A stretch of 64,000 nucleotides of DNA from contig CP051239.1 of NCBI GenBank assembly GCA_017794945.1, forward strand, positions 2,656,692-2,720,691, given 5' to 3'. Made by a program: the position numbers and the translations under genes. This DNA is from Alcanivorax sp. (GTDB lineage Bacteria; Pseudomonadota; Gammaproteobacteria; Pseudomonadales; Alcanivoracaceae). Below, piece after piece: positions 44,091-52,565 of this stretch. Position 1 is the stretch's first letter, and every line of letters starts with the position of its first letter. The notes beneath the pieces were generated by a model. It was not told the origin of the DNA. It was given only the letters and a program-made list of their open reading frames with translations, and did not search any database.

Positions 44091-45351
44091 TAAGGCGCTG
44101 GTGGGTCAGCGCCCGTCCTGGGCGCAAAGTCTGGCCCGACGGCTGGTGCAGGGACACATGGCGAAGATGCCCAAGGGCGGCGTGGTGTTGCATGAGCCCG
44201 ACGGCGAGACCGTGTCCATTGGCGACACGGCGGCCGAAGGCGCCGCCGAGATCCGTATCCATGATTGGGACAGCTACCGGCAGATGATGACCGGGGGCGC
44301 CCTGGGCGCCGCCGAAGCCTACATGGACGGTGCCTGGGACAGCCCGGATCTGGTCGCGGTGGTGCGCTTCTTCGCCGCCAACGTGGACGCCATGCGGGCG
44401 CTGGAAGGCGCCGCCGCCTGGCTGGCCAAGCCGGCGCTCAAGGCCCTGCACGCCATGAACCGCAACTCCCTGAACGGATCGCGCCGCAACATCGCCGCCC
44501 ACTACGACCTGGGTAATGATTTCTTTGCCCTGTTCCTGGACCGGCACATGATGTATTCCAGCGCCATCTATCCGAGCCCGGAAGCGGACCTGGAAACCGC
44601 CGCCACCCACAAGCTGGATCTGATCTGCCAGCGCCTGCGCCTGGCCCCGGGCATGGAAGTGCTGGAAATCGGCACCGGCTGGGGCGGTCTGGCGCTGCAC
44701 GCCGCCCGCCACTACGGGGTGCGCGTGACCACCACCACCATCTCCCGGGAGCAGGCCAGGTTCGCCCGCGAACAGGTCCGCGAAGCCGGCCTGTCCGACC
44801 GTATCCAGGTGCTCGAGCAGGATTACCGGGAGCTGCAGGGCCGCTACGACCGCATCGTTTCCGTGGAAATGATCGAGGCGGTGGGCCACCAGTTCCTGGA
44901 CGAATACTTCCGCGTGCTCAACCAGCGCCTCAAGCCGGAAGGGCTGCTGCTGCTGCAGGCGATCACGGTGCCGGACCAGCGCTACGAATACGCCCGCGAC
45001 AACGTGGACTTCATCAAGCGCTACATCTTCCCCGGCGGCTTTTTGCCGTCAGTGACGGTGATGTGCCAGGCGCTGCGCAAGAACACCAGGCTGATGCCGG
45101 TGGGGCTGGAAGACATCGGCGCCCATTACGGCAAAACCATCGAGGACTGGCGGGCCCGATTTATCAGCGCGCTGCCGCGCATCCGTGAACTGGGCTTCGA
45201 CGAACGCTTCTGCAGAATGTGGGATTACTACCTGTGTTACTGCCAGGGCGCCTTCATGGAGCGGGCCATCAGCACCGTGCATCTGCTCGCCGCCGGCCCG
45301 GATTACCGGGGCGGCGAGGGCTTGAATCCGGGCGGCGCGGCGTCCATATAA
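44077..45351 (+). CDS. cfa: Cyclopropane-fatty-acyl-phospholipid synthase-like methyltransferase
   Basis: SAM-dependent lipid methyltransferase of 424 residues. The Cfa core reads NIAAHYDLGNDFFALFLDRHMMYSSAIY, VLEIGTGWGGLALHAARHYGV, VSVEMIEAVGHQF and FIKRYIFPGGFLPS. ATG 44077 with GGGGAGA 6 bases upstream is preferred over ATG 44062, which lacks that site. Given the COG2907 and DUF1365 neighbours it may add a methyl branch (UfaM-like) rather than a cyclopropane ring. Sequence alone does not decide. Confidence 0.85.
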   Translation: MMDGDKALVGQRPSWAQSLARRLVQGHMAKMPKGGVVLHEPDGETVSIGDTAAEGAAEIRIHDWDSYRQMMTGGALGAAEAYMDGAWDSPDLVAVVRFFAANVDAMRALEGAAAWLAKPALKALHAMNRNSLNGSRRNIAAHYDLGNDFFALFLDRHMMYSSAIYPSPEADLETAATHKLDLICQRLRLAPGMEVLEIGTGWGGLALHAARHYGVRVTTTTISREQARFAREQVREAGLSDRIQVLEQDYRELQGRYDRIVSVEMIEAVGHQFLDEYFRVLNQRLKPEGLLLLQAITVPDQRYEYARDNVDFIKRYIFPGGFLPSVTVMCQALRKNTRLMPVGLEDIGAHYGKTIEDWRARFISALPRIRELGFDERFCRMWDYYLCYCQGAFMERAISTVHLLAAGPDYRGGEGLNPGGAASI

Positions 45352-45370
45352 GACGATGAGGCTGTCGCTT

Positions 45371-45437
45371 TTGGTCATGGTCAGCGTCCTGCTAAGACCA
45401 ATATGGTATGATCCCGACACCGAGACCAAAGTGGTAT
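45371..45437 (+). promoter_or_regulatory. Candidate operator with repeated GACCAA half-sites before nadA
   Basis: AGACCAATATGGTAT (45395-45409) and AGACCAAAGTGGTAT (45423-45437) are direct repeats 28 bases apart, and TTGGTC at 45371 is an inverted copy of the half-site. Each unit contains ACCA-N3-TGGT. This may be a regulator binding array for nadA, which begins at 45498. The protein is unknown. Confidence 0.35.
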
Positions 45438-45497
45438 CCTGGACAGCAGGTGCCTCAAGCGATTGATAGTCCCCTTACCCTGGGGTGGTGATGCCGT

Positions 45498-46547
45498 ATG
45501 ACAGCACAGGCCCAAGAGATCGTGCGCGCCCATTTGGCGGGCGTTAACGAGCAGACCGAACTCACCGACGATCAGCGTTCACTGTACCGTCAGCGCATTA
45601 AAGAACGGTTACAGGCCCGTGACGCCGTGATGGTGGCCCACTATTACACCGACCCCGAGATCCAGGCCCTGGCCGAGGAGACCGGCGGCTGCGTGGCCGA
45701 TTCCCTGGAAATGGCGCGCTTCGGCCGCGACCACCCGGCCAGCACCCTGATCGTGGCCGGCGTGCGCTTCATGGGCGAGACCGCCAAGATTCTGAGCCCG
45801 GAAAAGCGGGTCTTCATGCCGACCCTGGAAGCCACCTGTTCCCTGGACATCGGCTGCCCGGAAGACGAGTTCGCGGCGTTCTGCGACCAGCATCCGGACC
45901 GCACCGTGGTGGTGTACGCCAACACCTCGGCGGCGGTGAAGGCGCGCGCCGACTGGGTGGTGACGTCCTCCATCGCGGTGGAACTGATCGAATACCTGGA
46001 TCAGCGCAACGAGAAAATTCTGTGGGCGCCGGACAAGCACCTGGGCAATTATGTGCGCAGTAAAACCGGTGCCGACGTGCTGTGCTGGGACGGTGCCTGC
46101 ATCGTCCACGAAGAGTTCAAGGCCCAGGGGCTGGAGGATCTGAAGGCGGCCTATCCGGGCTCGGCGGTGCTGGTGCACCCGGAGTCCCCGTCGTCGGTGG
46201 TGGAAATGGCGGATGTGGTCGGCTCCACGTCGCAGTTGATCAAGGCCGCCCAGGAGATGGACAACCAGACCTTTATCGTCGCCACCGACAAGGGCATCTT
46301 CTACAAGATGCAGCAGCTGGCGCCGCACAAGACCTTCGTGGAAGCGCCCACCGCCGGCAGCGGCGCGGCGTGCCGCAGCTGCGCCCACTGCCCGTGGATG
46401 GCCATGAACGGCCTGGAAAACACCCTGGCGGTGCTGGAAGACGACAACGGCTGCGGCCAGGAAATCTTCGTCGACCCGACCCTGGCGGCCAAGGCCATGA
46501 AGCCGCTGGACCGCATGCTCGAGTTCGGCGCCCGCCTTAAACCCTGA
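45498..46547 (+). CDS. nadA: Quinolinate synthase NadA
   Basis: Iron-sulfur enzyme of 349 residues that condenses iminoaspartate and dihydroxyacetone phosphate to quinolinate in NAD synthesis. Cluster cysteines lie in [24 protein letters not shown] and [10 protein letters not shown]. Active-site stretches are [19 protein letters not shown] and VGSTSQLI. It is monocistronic, convergent with the protease gene downstream. Confidence 0.96.
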   Translation: MTAQAQEIVRAHLAGVNEQTELTDDQRSLYRQRIKERLQARDAVMVAHYYTDPEIQALAEETGGCVADSLEMARFGRDHPASTLIVAGVRFMGETAKILSPEKRVFMPTLEATCSLDIGCPEDEFAAFCDQHPDRTVVVYANTSAAVKARADWVVTSSIAVELIEYLDQRNEKILWAPDKHLGNYVRSKTGADVLCWDGACIVHEEFKAQGLEDLKAAYPGSAVLVHPESPSSVVEMADVVGSTSQLIKAAQEMDNQTFIVATDKGIFYKMQQLAPHKTFVEAPTAGSGAACRSCAHCPWMAMNGLENTLAVLEDDNGCGQEIFVDPTLAAKAMKPLDRMLEFGARLKP

Positions 46548-46574
46548 TCCATCGGGGCGCCGTTCCGGGCGCCC

Positions 46575-48011
46575 CTAGAATTCCTCCGAGGACAGCCGCT
46601 CCATTTCGCTCATGCGTGCGCTCAGTTTGCTGCGCAGGGCGAACTGGCCGTCGGCCTCGTCCAGGGCGAAACGCATCTGCCGCAGGGCGGCCTGATCCTG
46701 ACCGCGAAGAAACAGCACTTCCGCCCGGGCCCGGTGGGCGCGGGCGTTCTGGTCGCTGTTGCCCCAGGCGTCGGCGGCCAGCGACCACAGCATCGGGTCG
46801 TTGGGCCGCTGCAGCAGCAGCGGCTCCAGCAGCGGCGCCGCCTGTTCCGGCTTTTTGCTCAGCAGGTAGGCGCGGGCGGTCATCACCGAGGCGGCGTAGT
46901 CCTTGGGATTGATGGTGAGCACCTCCTTGCCGCGCTCGATCACGTCGGCGTAGCGGCCCTGATCCATATCCACTTCCATCAGACCCAGCTGGAACCAGAT
47001 CTGGTCCGGGTGCGCCTCCACCAGCCCGGTGAGCGCGCGGCGCGCCGCGTCGTAGCGGTCCTCTTTCAGGTCGGTGAGGGCGAGCCCGTAGCGCGCCGCC
47101 TGCTTCTGAACGCGGTCGTTGCTCTCCAGGCGCCGCCCGAAGTAATCCCGGGCGCGTTCCTGGCCGTCGAAGTAACGGGCCTGGATGCGCGCGCGCACCA
47201 GCTCGAAGGACGCTGACGGATTGGCCGGCGGCGCGCTCAGCGAGCGCGCCCGGGCGCGGGAGTCGGCGACCCGCTCGGCGGTGAGCGGGTGGGTGAGCAG
47301 GAACTCCGGCGGGTCGCCGGAATAGCGCTGCTGCTCCAGCATGCGCTCAAAGAAGCGCGGCATGGCGCTGGGGTCCATGCCGGCGGCGGCGAGAATCTGC
47401 ATGCCCACCCGGTCCGCCTCGTATTCGTTGTGGCGGGAGTAGGCCAGTTGCGCCTGGATCGACGCCGCTTGGGTGGCGGCGATGCCCGCCATGCCGGCGT
47501 CGCCGCTGCCGGCGATGGCCAGGGCGATGCTCGCCAGCATGGCGGCCAGCACCGCCGGGCCGCGCCGTTTCGAGTCCATGTAGCGGCGTGTGAAGTGCCG
47601 CTGGCTGACGTGGGCGATTTCGTGGGCGACCACGCTGGCCACCTCGTCCTCGCTGGCGGCGTTCAGAAACAGGCCGGCGTTGAGGCCGATCACCCCGCCG
47701 GGCACGGCGAAGGCGTTGATGGCGGCGCTGTTGATCACCACGATCGCCAGGTCCGGTTCGTTCAGCTCGCTGAAGGACGCCAGCCGGTAGACCAGATGTT
47801 CCGCGTATTCCTGGACCAGCGGGTCTTCCATGATCGACGTCTGGCCCCGCAGGTCGCGCAGCCAGCCGCGCCCGAGCCGGTACTCCTGCTCGGCGGAAAT
47901 GATCGCCACGGTGGGGTCGCCCAGTTCCGGCAGATCCTGTTGTTGGGCCTGGCCCAGGCCCGCGCCCAGGCACAGCAAGGCCACAAGAGCGAAGCGCGCG
48001 GCAGCGATCAA
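46575..48011 (-). CDS. M48-family periplasmic metalloprotease, BepA-like
   Basis: Periplasmic protease/chaperone of 478 residues. The leader is MIAAARFALVALLCLGAGLGQAQ and the zinc motif HEIAH is at residues 130-134, with third ligand E in NEYEADRVGMQIL. The C-terminal half holds TPR repeats (ALTGLVEAHPDQIWFQLGLMEVDMDQGRYADVI). BepA checks LptD and BAM assembly. The start is TTG at 48011 behind AAGGAGAG. The call fits BepA (YfgC) better than LoiP because of the TPR part. Confidence 0.88.
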   Translation of the reverse strand: MIAAARFALVALLCLGAGLGQAQQQDLPELGDPTVAIISAEQEYRLGRGWLRDLRGQTSIMEDPLVQEYAEHLVYRLASFSELNEPDLAIVVINSAAINAFAVPGGVIGLNAGLFLNAASEDEVASVVAHEIAHVSQRHFTRRYMDSKRRGPAVLAAMLASIALAIAGSGDAGMAGIAATQAASIQAQLAYSRHNEYEADRVGMQILAAAGMDPSAMPRFFERMLEQQRYSGDPPEFLLTHPLTAERVADSRARARSLSAPPANPSASFELVRARIQARYFDGQERARDYFGRRLESNDRVQKQAARYGLALTDLKEDRYDAARRALTGLVEAHPDQIWFQLGLMEVDMDQGRYADVIERGKEVLTINPKDYAASVMTARAYLLSKKPEQAAPLLEPLLLQRPNDPMLWSLAADAWGNSDQNARAHRARAEVLFLRGQDQAALRQMRFALDEADGQFALRSKLSARMSEMERLSSEEF

Positions 48012-48075
48012 AATGGACTCTCCTTAGCGATCCGCATTTTTCGTGTCACCATGATTCTGTCGCGACGAGGTGTCT

Positions 48076-48103
48076 CTGATAATGCCGTCATGTGCCCTAT
48101 AAT
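48076..48103 (+). promoter_or_regulatory. Candidate promoter for tusA-perM
   Basis: A perfect TATAAT at 48098-48103 is preceded after 16 bases by CTGATA (48076-48081). The tusA start is 27 bases downstream. The site lies in the divergent gap with the BepA-like gene. Confidence 0.55.
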
Positions 48104-48129
48104 GACCGCCCCTGCGAACGGATCACACC

Positions 48130-48357
48130 ATGGATATCAAATATCTGGATGCCCGCGGTCTGAATTGCCCGCTGCCGCTGCTCAAGACCCGGCAGGCGTT
48201 GCGCGCCCTGCAGGCCGGTGCCTTGCTGGAAGTGACGGCCACCGACGCCGGGTCGGCCCGGGACATCCCTGAATATCTTCGACAGTCTTCCCATGAGCTG
48301 GTTCGCCACGAGCAGGACGAGCGGGAATTCCGCTTTCTCATTCGTTGTGGCGACTAG
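48130..48357 (+). CDS. tusA: TusA-family sulfurtransferase
   Basis: Small sulfur carrier of 75 residues. The motif LNCPLPLLKT contains the conserved sulfur-carrying Cys13 and the CPxP pattern. The protein follows the SirA/TusA fold throughout (VTATDAGSARDIPEYL). TusA passes sulfur to tRNA 2-thiouridine and, in some bacteria, to molybdenum cofactor synthesis. It lies 15 bases before perM. Confidence 0.88.
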   Translation: MDIKYLDARGLNCPLPLLKTRQALRALQAGALLEVTATDAGSARDIPEYLRQSSHELVRHEQDEREFRFLIRCGD

Positions 48358-48372
48358 GCCCGAGGTTCTCCG

Positions 48373-49470
48373 ATGCTGAATGTGCTTAAAGGCTGGTTCA
48401 ATGCCTGGTTCTCCGACGAGGAGGCGGTGTACCTGCTGTTTCTGTTGCTGGCGGGCTTCGCCGTGGTGCTGTTGTTCGGCGGCATTCTGGCGCCGGTGCT
48501 GGCGGCGCTGGTGGTGGCCTACCTGATGCAGGGGCTGGTCACCGCCCTGAACCGTTACCGGGTGCCGCCGGTGCTTTCCGTGAATCTGGTGTTCCTGGTG
48601 TTCCTGACCGCCCTGGTGGCGGTGCTGGTGGTGCTGATGCCGCTGCTGTGGCGCCAGACCGTGCTGCTGGTGCGCGACCAGCTGCCGGATATTCTGCGCA
48701 CCACCGAGACCTGGCTGCGCAGCCTGCCGGAGCGCTATCCGGAAATGATCTCCATGGAGCAGGTGAACACCCTGGTCACCATCGCCCAGCGGGAGCTGGC
48801 CCAGCTGGGGCAGTCGGTGCTCACCCTGTCGCTGTCCTCGATTCCCAACATGCTGGAAATCCTGGTGTTCCTGGTGCTGCTGCCGCTGCTGGTGTTCTTC
48901 TTCCTCAAGGACCGCGAGAAGCTGGTGGGCTGGGTGCTGGGCTTTCTGCCGGAGCGGCGGCGTATTCTCTCCCACGTGTGGCAGGAAATGGACCAGCAGA
49001 TCGCCAACTATGTGCGCGGCAAGGCGGTGGAAATTCTGCTGGTGGGGTCGGTGACCTTCCTGGCGTTCCTGCTGCTGGGCCTGAACTACGCGGTGCTGCT
49101 GGCGGTGCTGGTGGGGCTGTCGGTGCTGATTCCCTATATCGGCGCCACCATCGTCACCGTGCCGGTGGCCGCGGTGGCCTACCTGCAGTTCGGCTGGGGC
49201 GGCGACTTCGCGCTGGTGATGGTGATCTACGGGGTGATTCAGTTCATCGACGGCAACATCCTGGTGCCGCTGCTGTTCTCCGAGGCGGTCAATCTGCACC
49301 CGGTGGCGATCATCACCGCGATCCTGTTCTTCGGCGGCGTGTGGGGCTTCTGGGGGATTTTCTTCGCGATTCCGCTGGCGACCTTGCTGAAGGCGGTGAT
49401 CAATGCGTGGCCCAAGCGCAGTGATGCGTGGCGGTTGCCGGCGGGGGAAGTGGAAGGGAGTAAGGAGTAA
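48373..49470 (+). CDS. AI-2E family (PerM-like) membrane transporter
   Basis: Polytopic inner-membrane protein of 365 residues with about seven hydrophobic spans. A central amphipathic domain carries FFLKDREKLVGWVLGFLPERRR, and the C-terminal signature is QFIDGNILVPLLFSEAVNLHPVAIITAILFFGGVWGFWGIFFAIPLATLLKA. Family members export autoinducer-2 or act as ion antiporters; the substrate is undecided. TusA-PerM-Bcp-DapA is a recurrent gammaproteobacterial order. Confidence 0.87.
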   Translation: MLNVLKGWFNAWFSDEEAVYLLFLLLAGFAVVLLFGGILAPVLAALVVAYLMQGLVTALNRYRVPPVLSVNLVFLVFLTALVAVLVVLMPLLWRQTVLLVRDQLPDILRTTETWLRSLPERYPEMISMEQVNTLVTIAQRELAQLGQSVLTLSLSSIPNMLEILVFLVLLPLLVFFFLKDREKLVGWVLGFLPERRRILSHVWQEMDQQIANYVRGKAVEILLVGSVTFLAFLLLGLNYAVLLAVLVGLSVLIPYIGATIVTVPVAAVAYLQFGWGGDFALVMVIYGVIQFIDGNILVPLLFSEAVNLHPVAIITAILFFGGVWGFWGIFFAIPLATLLKAVINAWPKRSDAWRLPAGEVEGSKE

Positions 49471-49483
49471 TAGAGAGGGCTCC

Positions 49484-49553
49484 GGGATCCTGCGGGGCAA
49501 CCTTTGCCGGCAAGCAACGCTTGCCTTTCGCGGGCTGGGCCCGCTCCCACAAG
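49484..49553 (+). repeat. REP-type element, copy 4
   Basis: GGGATCCTGC, a variable hairpin (GGCAAGCAACGCTTGCC), then TTTCGCGGGCTGGGCCCG and CTCCCACAAGG. It lies between the convergent perM-like and bcp genes, where it may also act as a transcription barrier. Confidence 0.8.
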
Positions 49554-49584
49554 GCCCGCTCCGGCGGGCCCGGTGGCGCGGAAG

Positions 49585-50049
49585 TCAGAGGCCGTGGACG
49601 GCGTCGAGGACGTCCTCGGCGTGGCCTTTGACCTTGACCTTGCGCCAGATGTCACGCACCACGCCTTCTTCGTCGATCAGGAAGGTGCTGCGCTCGATGC
49701 CCTCGAATTCCTTTCCGTACATCTTCTTCAGCTTGATCACGTCGAACAGGCGGCAGACGGTTTCGTCCTCGTCGCTGATCAGCTCGAACGGGAACTCTTG
49801 CTTCGCCTTGAAGTTCTCGTGGCGGCGCAGGGAGTCCTTGGACACACCGAGGATTTCGCAGTTGGCTTCCTGGAAGTTGGGGTACAGGTCGCGGAAGTTC
49901 TGGCCTTCCGTGGTGCAGCCCGGGGTGCTGTCCTTGGGGTAGAAATAGAGCACCACTTTCTTGCCCTTCAGGGCCGACAGGGTGATGGTGGTGTCGCTGG
50001 TGGCCGGGGCGGTGAAGTCCGGCGCCGGCTGTCCTTCTTTGATCGTCAT
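49585..50049 (-). CDS. bcp: Thioredoxin-dependent thiol peroxidase (Bcp/PrxQ)
   Basis: Peroxiredoxin of 154 residues that reduces hydroperoxides. Peroxidatic Cys45 is in YPKDSTPGCTTEG. The residue five further on, where E. coli Bcp has its resolving Cys, is Gln50. Other cysteines are at 64 and 99. The enzyme is therefore either a one-Cys type or uses another resolving site. It is divergent from dapA. Confidence 0.93.
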   Translation of the reverse strand: MTIKEGQPAPDFTAPATSDTTITLSALKGKKVVLYFYPKDSTPGCTTEGQNFRDLYPNFQEANCEILGVSKDSLRRHENFKAKQEFPFELISDEDETVCRLFDVIKLKKMYGKEFEGIERSTFLIDEEGVVRDIWRKVKVKGHAEDVLDAVHGL

Positions 50050-50196
50050 GGTTGTCTCCTGCTACTGCCTGATCGCGGCCTCGGGGCCGCCAGCGGCACA
50101 GCTTACCGGGCCGGGCAACGCTTGTCCGCCCTTCGGGCGGGGTTTACCATAGCGCTCCATTAATCAAGGCGTCGAAAGCGTTTAAGAGGAAGCGGC

Positions 50197-51078
50197 ATGA
50201 TTCGCGGCAGCATCGTGGCAATGGTAACCCCCATGCGCGAAGACGGATCGGTGGACTGGGAACGTCTGCGCGGTCTGGTCAACTGGCATGTGGAGCAGGG
50301 CACCCATGGAATCGTGGCGGTGGGCACCACCGGTGAGTCCGCCACCCTGGGCTTCGAGGAACACGACAGTGTGGTCCGCGAGATCGTGGCGGTGGCCGAC
50401 AAACGGATTCCGGTGATCGCCGGTACCGGCGCCAACAGCACCGAGGAAGCCATCCGCCTTACCCGTGACGCCAAGCGTGACGGCGCCGACGCCTGCCTGC
50501 TGGTGACGCCGTACTACAACAAGCCGCCCCAGGAAGGCCTCTATCAGCATTTCCTGGCCGTGGCCCGGGCGGTGGACATCCCGCAGATTCTCTACAACGT
50601 GCCCGGCCGCACCGCCTGCGACCTGCTGCCGGAAACCGTGGAGCGTCTCGCCAAGGTGCCGAACATCGTCGGCATCAAGGAAGCCACCGGCAACCTGGAG
50701 CGCGCGCGGGAAATCCGTGAGCGTTGCGGCGACGATTTTCTGATCTATTCCGGCGACGACGCCACCGCCCTGGAGCTGATTCTGGCCGGCGGCGACGGCG
50801 ACATCTCGGTGACCGCCAATGTGGCGCCGGCGAAGATGGCCGCCATGTGTCAGGCGGCGGTGGACGGCGACGTGGACCGTGCCCGCGCCCTGAACGCGGA
50901 ACTGGAACCCCTCCACCGTGATCTATTCCTGGAAGCCAACCCGATTCCGGTGAAATGGGCCCTGTACGAAATGGGTCTGATCGACAGCGGCATTCGCTTG
51001 CCGCTGGTTCATTTGTCGGAGGCCGCCCAGCCACGCTTGCGCGAAACGCTGCGTAGCTGCGGTCTCCTGGAGGGATAA
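50197..51078 (+). CDS. dapA: 4-hydroxy-tetrahydrodipicolinate synthase DapA
   Basis: Lysine/diaminopimelate pathway enzyme of 293 residues condensing pyruvate with aspartate semialdehyde. The TIM barrel marks are GSIVAMVTPM, VGTTGESATL, VTPYYNKPPQEGLYQHF, YNVPGRTACDL and the Schiff-base Lys in VGIKEATGN. The stop and the bamC start share one base, so the two genes are coupled. Confidence 0.97.
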   Translation: MIRGSIVAMVTPMREDGSVDWERLRGLVNWHVEQGTHGIVAVGTTGESATLGFEEHDSVVREIVAVADKRIPVIAGTGANSTEEAIRLTRDAKRDGADACLLVTPYYNKPPQEGLYQHFLAVARAVDIPQILYNVPGRTACDLLPETVERLAKVPNIVGIKEATGNLERAREIRERCGDDFLIYSGDDATALELILAGGDGDISVTANVAPAKMAAMCQAAVDGDVDRARALNAELEPLHRDLFLEANPIPVKWALYEMGLIDSGIRLPLVHLSEAAQPRLRETLRSCGLLEG

Positions 51079-51695
51079 TGCATCGTAGTTTGATTGTTGC
51101 CGGCGCCGTGGCGCTGAGCGTGGCCGGTTGCGGCCTGATTCCGGATAACAGCCTGCGCTACCGCGAAGCGCAAGTGCTGGAGCCGATCACGGTACCCGGG
51201 GATATGGTGTTCATCGGCGCGGACCCGCTCTACGCGGTACCGCAGATGGAGCGCCGCCTGCAGGGCAAGGGCGAGGGCGAGGACAAATTCGAAGCGCCCC
51301 GTCCGCCGCAACTGGTGGCGGCGCCCGGCGAAGCCGATGACGAGGAAGAGGAGACCCCGGCGGCGCCGGCCGACAACACCGGCCAGGCGGTGCTGGCGAA
51401 AGACGGCAGCGGCTACCCGATCATCATGATGCCCACCAGCTTCGCCTGGGCCTGGGAAAAGGTCAGCGAGGCGCTGACCCAGACCGATCTGCGCGTCACC
51501 GACCGCAACCGGGACCAGGGGGTGTTCTTCCTGACCGTGCCCGAGCGTTACCAGCTGCAGCCGCCCCAGGCGCGCCTCAAATTGAGCCACACCACCAATG
51601 GTATCCAGGTGGCGGTGCTCAACGAGGAAGGCACGGCGCTGGCCGGAAAGACCTCCGGCCTGGCTATCCTGGAAAGCATCCACGGCGAATTGTGA
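51078..51695 (+). CDS. bamC: Outer membrane assembly lipoprotein BamC (short form)
   Basis: Lipoprotein of 205 residues. The lipobox VAGCG places Cys18, followed by GLIPDNSLRYREAQVLEPITVPG, the BamC/NlpB N-terminal peptide that contacts BamD. An acidic linker (ADDEEEETPAAPADN) leads to one helix-grip domain (FAWAWEKVSEALTQTDLRVTDRNRDQGVFFL). E. coli BamC has 344 residues and two such domains, so the second is missing. Linkage to dapA is the same as in E. coli. Confidence 0.87.
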   Translation: MHRSLIVAGAVALSVAGCGLIPDNSLRYREAQVLEPITVPGDMVFIGADPLYAVPQMERRLQGKGEGEDKFEAPRPPQLVAAPGEADDEEEETPAAPADNTGQAVLAKDGSGYPIIMMPTSFAWAWEKVSEALTQTDLRVTDRNRDQGVFFLTVPERYQLQPPQARLKLSHTTNGIQVAVLNEEGTALAGKTSGLAILESIHGEL

Positions 51696-51740
51696 ACCGG
51701 GCTCCGGCCGCCGGCCGGGCCGTTTAGGGGGAGAGCGTTC

Positions 51741-52514
51741 TTGCGGCTGGCGTCCCTGGGCAGTGGCAGTAAAGGCAATGGCACCCTGGTGTGCGCCGGC
51801 GATCTGCTGGTGCTGGTGGATTGCGGTTTTTCCCTGCGTGAAACGGAACGCCGGCTGGCGGCGCTGGGGCTGAGCGCCACGGATCTGGCCGCGTTGCTGG
51901 TGACCCACGAGCACGGCGATCACGTGCGCGGCGCCGGCGCCCTGGCGCGCAAGTACAAGACCCCGCTTTACAGCACCTTCGGCACCGCCCGCGCGGTAAC
52001 CGGCAAGGCCGCCGGTTTCCACGGCGCCGACTGGCGCGAAGTGCGCCCTGGCCGGACCTTCGAGCTGGCGGACATGACGGTGACGCCGGTGACCGTGCCC
52101 CACGACGCCCTGGAGCCCTGCCAGTACCGCTTCAGCTGGCGGCAACGGGAGCTGGGTGTGCTCACCGACCTGGGCTCGCTGACCCCCCATGTGGTGGACG
52201 CCTATCGCGAATGCGACGCCCTGGTGTTGGAGTGCAACCACGAGCCGGAGCTGCTCGCCGCGGGCCCCTATCCGGCGTCCCTGAAACGGCGGGTGGGTGG
52301 TAATCTGGGCCACCTGAGCAATCAGCAGGCGGCCACGCTGCTGGGCCACTGCAACGTGGACCGGCTGCAGCACCTGGTGCTGTCGCACCTGAGTGAGCAG
52401 AACAATACGCCGGACCACGCCCTGGGCTGGATCCACCAGGCGGTGGAGGCGGGCCGGGAGCGTATCCGCGTGGCCAGCCAGGAGCAGGGCTTCGGCTGGC
52501 TCGACATTCACTAA
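51741..52514 (+). CDS. MBL-fold metallohydrolase, YycJ/WalJ-like
   Basis: Metallo-beta-lactamase-fold hydrolase of 257 residues. The start MRLASLGSGSKGNGTLV and metal motif THEHGDHVRGA are typical; further ligands lie in VPHDALEP and LVLSHLSEQNNTPDHA. The TTG start at 51741 sits 5 bases after GGGGGAGAG. Related WalJ proteins have exonuclease-like roles, but the substrate here is open. It lies between bamC and purC on the same strand. Confidence 0.82.
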   Translation: MRLASLGSGSKGNGTLVCAGDLLVLVDCGFSLRETERRLAALGLSATDLAALLVTHEHGDHVRGAGALARKYKTPLYSTFGTARAVTGKAAGFHGADWREVRPGRTFELADMTVTPVTVPHDALEPCQYRFSWRQRELGVLTDLGSLTPHVVDAYRECDALVLECNHEPELLAAGPYPASLKRRVGGNLGHLSNQQAATLLGHCNVDRLQHLVLSHLSEQNNTPDHALGWIHQAVEAGRERIRVASQEQGFGWLDIH

Positions 52515-52565
52515 GACGCCCCGGCGGCGAGCGCGCGGGGTTCTCAAACTTAACGCAGGTAGGTC

